Origin: Wuchereria bancrofti
Taxonomy: Eukaryota; Nematoda; Chromadorea; Rhabditida; Onchocercidae
NCBI GenBank assembly: GCA_005281725.1
Contig: SSBO01000012.1
Location: 11,350,266-11,414,265, forward strand
Direction of reading: 5' to 3'
Length of the DNA stretch: 64,000 bases
The notes beneath the pieces were generated by a model. The model was given only the letters and a program-made list of their open reading frames with translations, had not been told where the DNA came from and made no database searches. This document shows positions 62,785-64,000 of this stretch, in pieces. A program made the position numbers and the translations under genes. Positions within the stretch are counted from its first letter, which is position 1; every line of letters starts with the position of its first letter.

Positions 62785-63127
62785 AGAATGGCCACAATTT
62801 ATCAAAAACATTCCCCGAAAAACCATGGACACAAACGACGGGTTTACAATGCACGTGTTTACTGACGCCTCAGCTATTGCTTATTCAGCGGTAGTTTATA
62901 TATCAACCAACGAGGGCAATGAAAGAAAAACATCGTTGATATTTTCAAAAGTAAGACTCGCTCCAATAAAAGTTATTACGATACCGCGACTTGAATTGAA
63001 GGGTGCTTTAATTGGAGTAAGAGCAGCGACGTTTGTTAAGAAGCAATTGGAATTAGAAGGAATCCCAACAATTCTCTGGTCAGATTCAAAATGTGTCTTA
63101 CATTGGATACTAAATCGTACGAAATTG
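62693..63127 (+). pseudogene. BEL/Pao RNase H part
   Basis: In the third frame: LWKKYSWDKPLEKK (connection region), FTDASAIAYSAVVYI (RNase H first catalytic Asp), IPRLELKGALIG (Glu) and SDSKCVLHWI (Asp). The frame ends at a TAG (63128) where the family normally continues. Confidence 0.9.
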
Positions 63128-63130
63128 TAG

Positions 63131-64000
63131 CCAAAGTTTATACAGAATCGAGTAGAAGAAATAAGGAAACCAAAATTTTCCTTTCGATATGTACCTAGTG
63201 AAACCAATCCAGCAGATATAGCAACAAAAGGAATTAATCCAGAAGATTTAAAATACCAGAAATTATGGTGGAATGGGCCACATTGGTTAAATGAAGACGA
63301 AAAAAGTTGGCCAAATTGGACTTATCAAAATTTAGACGACAATATAGACGATGAAGAAGCTCGAGAAGTTGTAGTGGAAGCAATTACAAACCAAAATGGT
63401 GACAATTCCTATCAAATAATTAATACCAATCACTTTAGCAAATGGATGCGATTAGTAAGAACAATTATCTGGTCGCTAAGATTCATCAAACGAATCACGA
63501 AAAATAGAGTGAAATGGATTGAACTATTGTCGGATGTTGGCAACCCCATAACAGTTTATGATTATAAACTAGCTGAACAGATTTTAGTGAGGCAGGCTCA
63601 AAATGAAAATTTCGACGAAGAGATGAAACTAAAGCTAAGCCTCTATCTCGATGAAAATAAACTATGGAGATCAGCTAGTCGACTCGAAAATTCATCTTTA
63701 CCCGAAAAAACGAAACATCCACTTTATTTACCAAGACACGACATTATTACAGAGCTTATTGTATTATATAAACATGAGTCAATATTTCACGCCGGAGTAG
63801 CACATACGCTATCAGAAATCAGGCAAAGTTATTGGATCCCAAAAGGCCGATCCGAGGTAAAACGAATTTTAAACAAGTGTTACGTATGTAAACGATGGCA
63901 AGCAAAACCCTTTAAACTGCCGATAATGCCAAGTTTACCAGAAACGCGAGTAAGAAGATCAAGAACTTTCGAAAACATTGGAGTAGATTATCTCGGACCG
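63131..64000 (+). pseudogene. BEL/Pao integrase part, continues past the window edge
   Basis: An open frame with no ATG runs from the stop at 63128 to the last base. It encodes the linker ([16 protein letters not shown]), a variable region, and then the HHCC zinc-binding domain ([19 protein letters not shown] ... CYVCKRW). It ends at the first catalytic Asp of integrase (NIGVDYLGP). The reading is intact, so apart from the amber codon this part is better kept than reverse transcriptase. Confidence 0.9.

Larger units (their letters stand above)
60955..64000 (+). mobile_element. BEL/Pao retrotransposon, 5'-truncated and frame-broken gag-pol, runs off the window
   Basis: In order: gag zinc knuckles, aspartic protease, reverse transcriptase, RNase H and the start of integrase, the gene order of BEL/Pao elements. 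It is degenerate: the frame changes near 61610 and near 62660, there is an in-frame stop at 63128, and the central part of reverse transcriptase is missing. It is probably the same broad family as the element at the left end, but no shared segment is visible to prove it. Confidence 0.9.

Overview
This window is animal nuclear DNA, most likely from a nematode. It is AT-rich, with small exons, short GT-AG introns mixed with long ones, TTTCAG-type acceptors, and candidate spliced-leader (SL) acceptors a few bases upstream of several start codons. A clade III (filarial-like) worm is my best guess, but the sequence alone does not prove it. Almost every real gene is split into exons, so I rebuilt the models by hand from splice signals and reading phase. 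Phase adds up exactly across all joins in four models: the phosphopantetheinyl transferase, the sarcoglycan, the GRK and the 259-residue unknown gene.

Layout. 1-4409: pieces of an envelope-bearing BEL/Pao LTR retrotransposon, broken by two single-N assembly joins (618 and 4069), with two LTR copies. 5.7-6.2 kb: a doubtful minus-strand coding remnant. 11.1-19.1 kb (+): a basic, multi-exon gene ending in a shugoshin-like C-terminal box. It is followed after about 200 bp by a NOP16 C-terminal reading frame (19306-19809). 20.5-22.2 kb (-): AASDHPPT-type 4'-phosphopantetheinyl transferase. 24.3-30.3 kb (-): an 18-exon nucleolin-like protein with RGG repeats at the N-terminus, acidic blocks, RRMs and a poly-Asp tail. 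31.3-33.0 kb (-): a complete 7-exon gene of unknown function. 37.1-39.8 kb (+): alpha/epsilon-sarcoglycan. 40.8-44.9 kb (-): an unrecognised gene with an acidic C-terminus. 46.0-58.6 kb (+): a GRK4/5/6-type G-protein-coupled receptor kinase, whose first intron carries a decayed mariner and whose sixth intron carries a frameshifted tandem copy of a kinase exon. 59.2-60.2 kb: weak coding-like fragments. 60.96-64.0 kb (+): a decayed BEL/Pao gag-pol that runs off the window.

The genes are mostly housekeeping or signalling functions. NOP16 and the nucleolin-like protein point to ribosome biogenesis, AASDHPPT activates carrier proteins, sarcoglycan belongs to the dystrophin complex, and the GRK desensitises receptors. 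I see no evidence that they form one pathway. The most interesting items are the inverted domain order of the nucleolin-like protein, the shugoshin-like gene coupled to NOP16, the two lineage-type unknown genes, and the contig misjoin suggested by the BEL copies at the left end.
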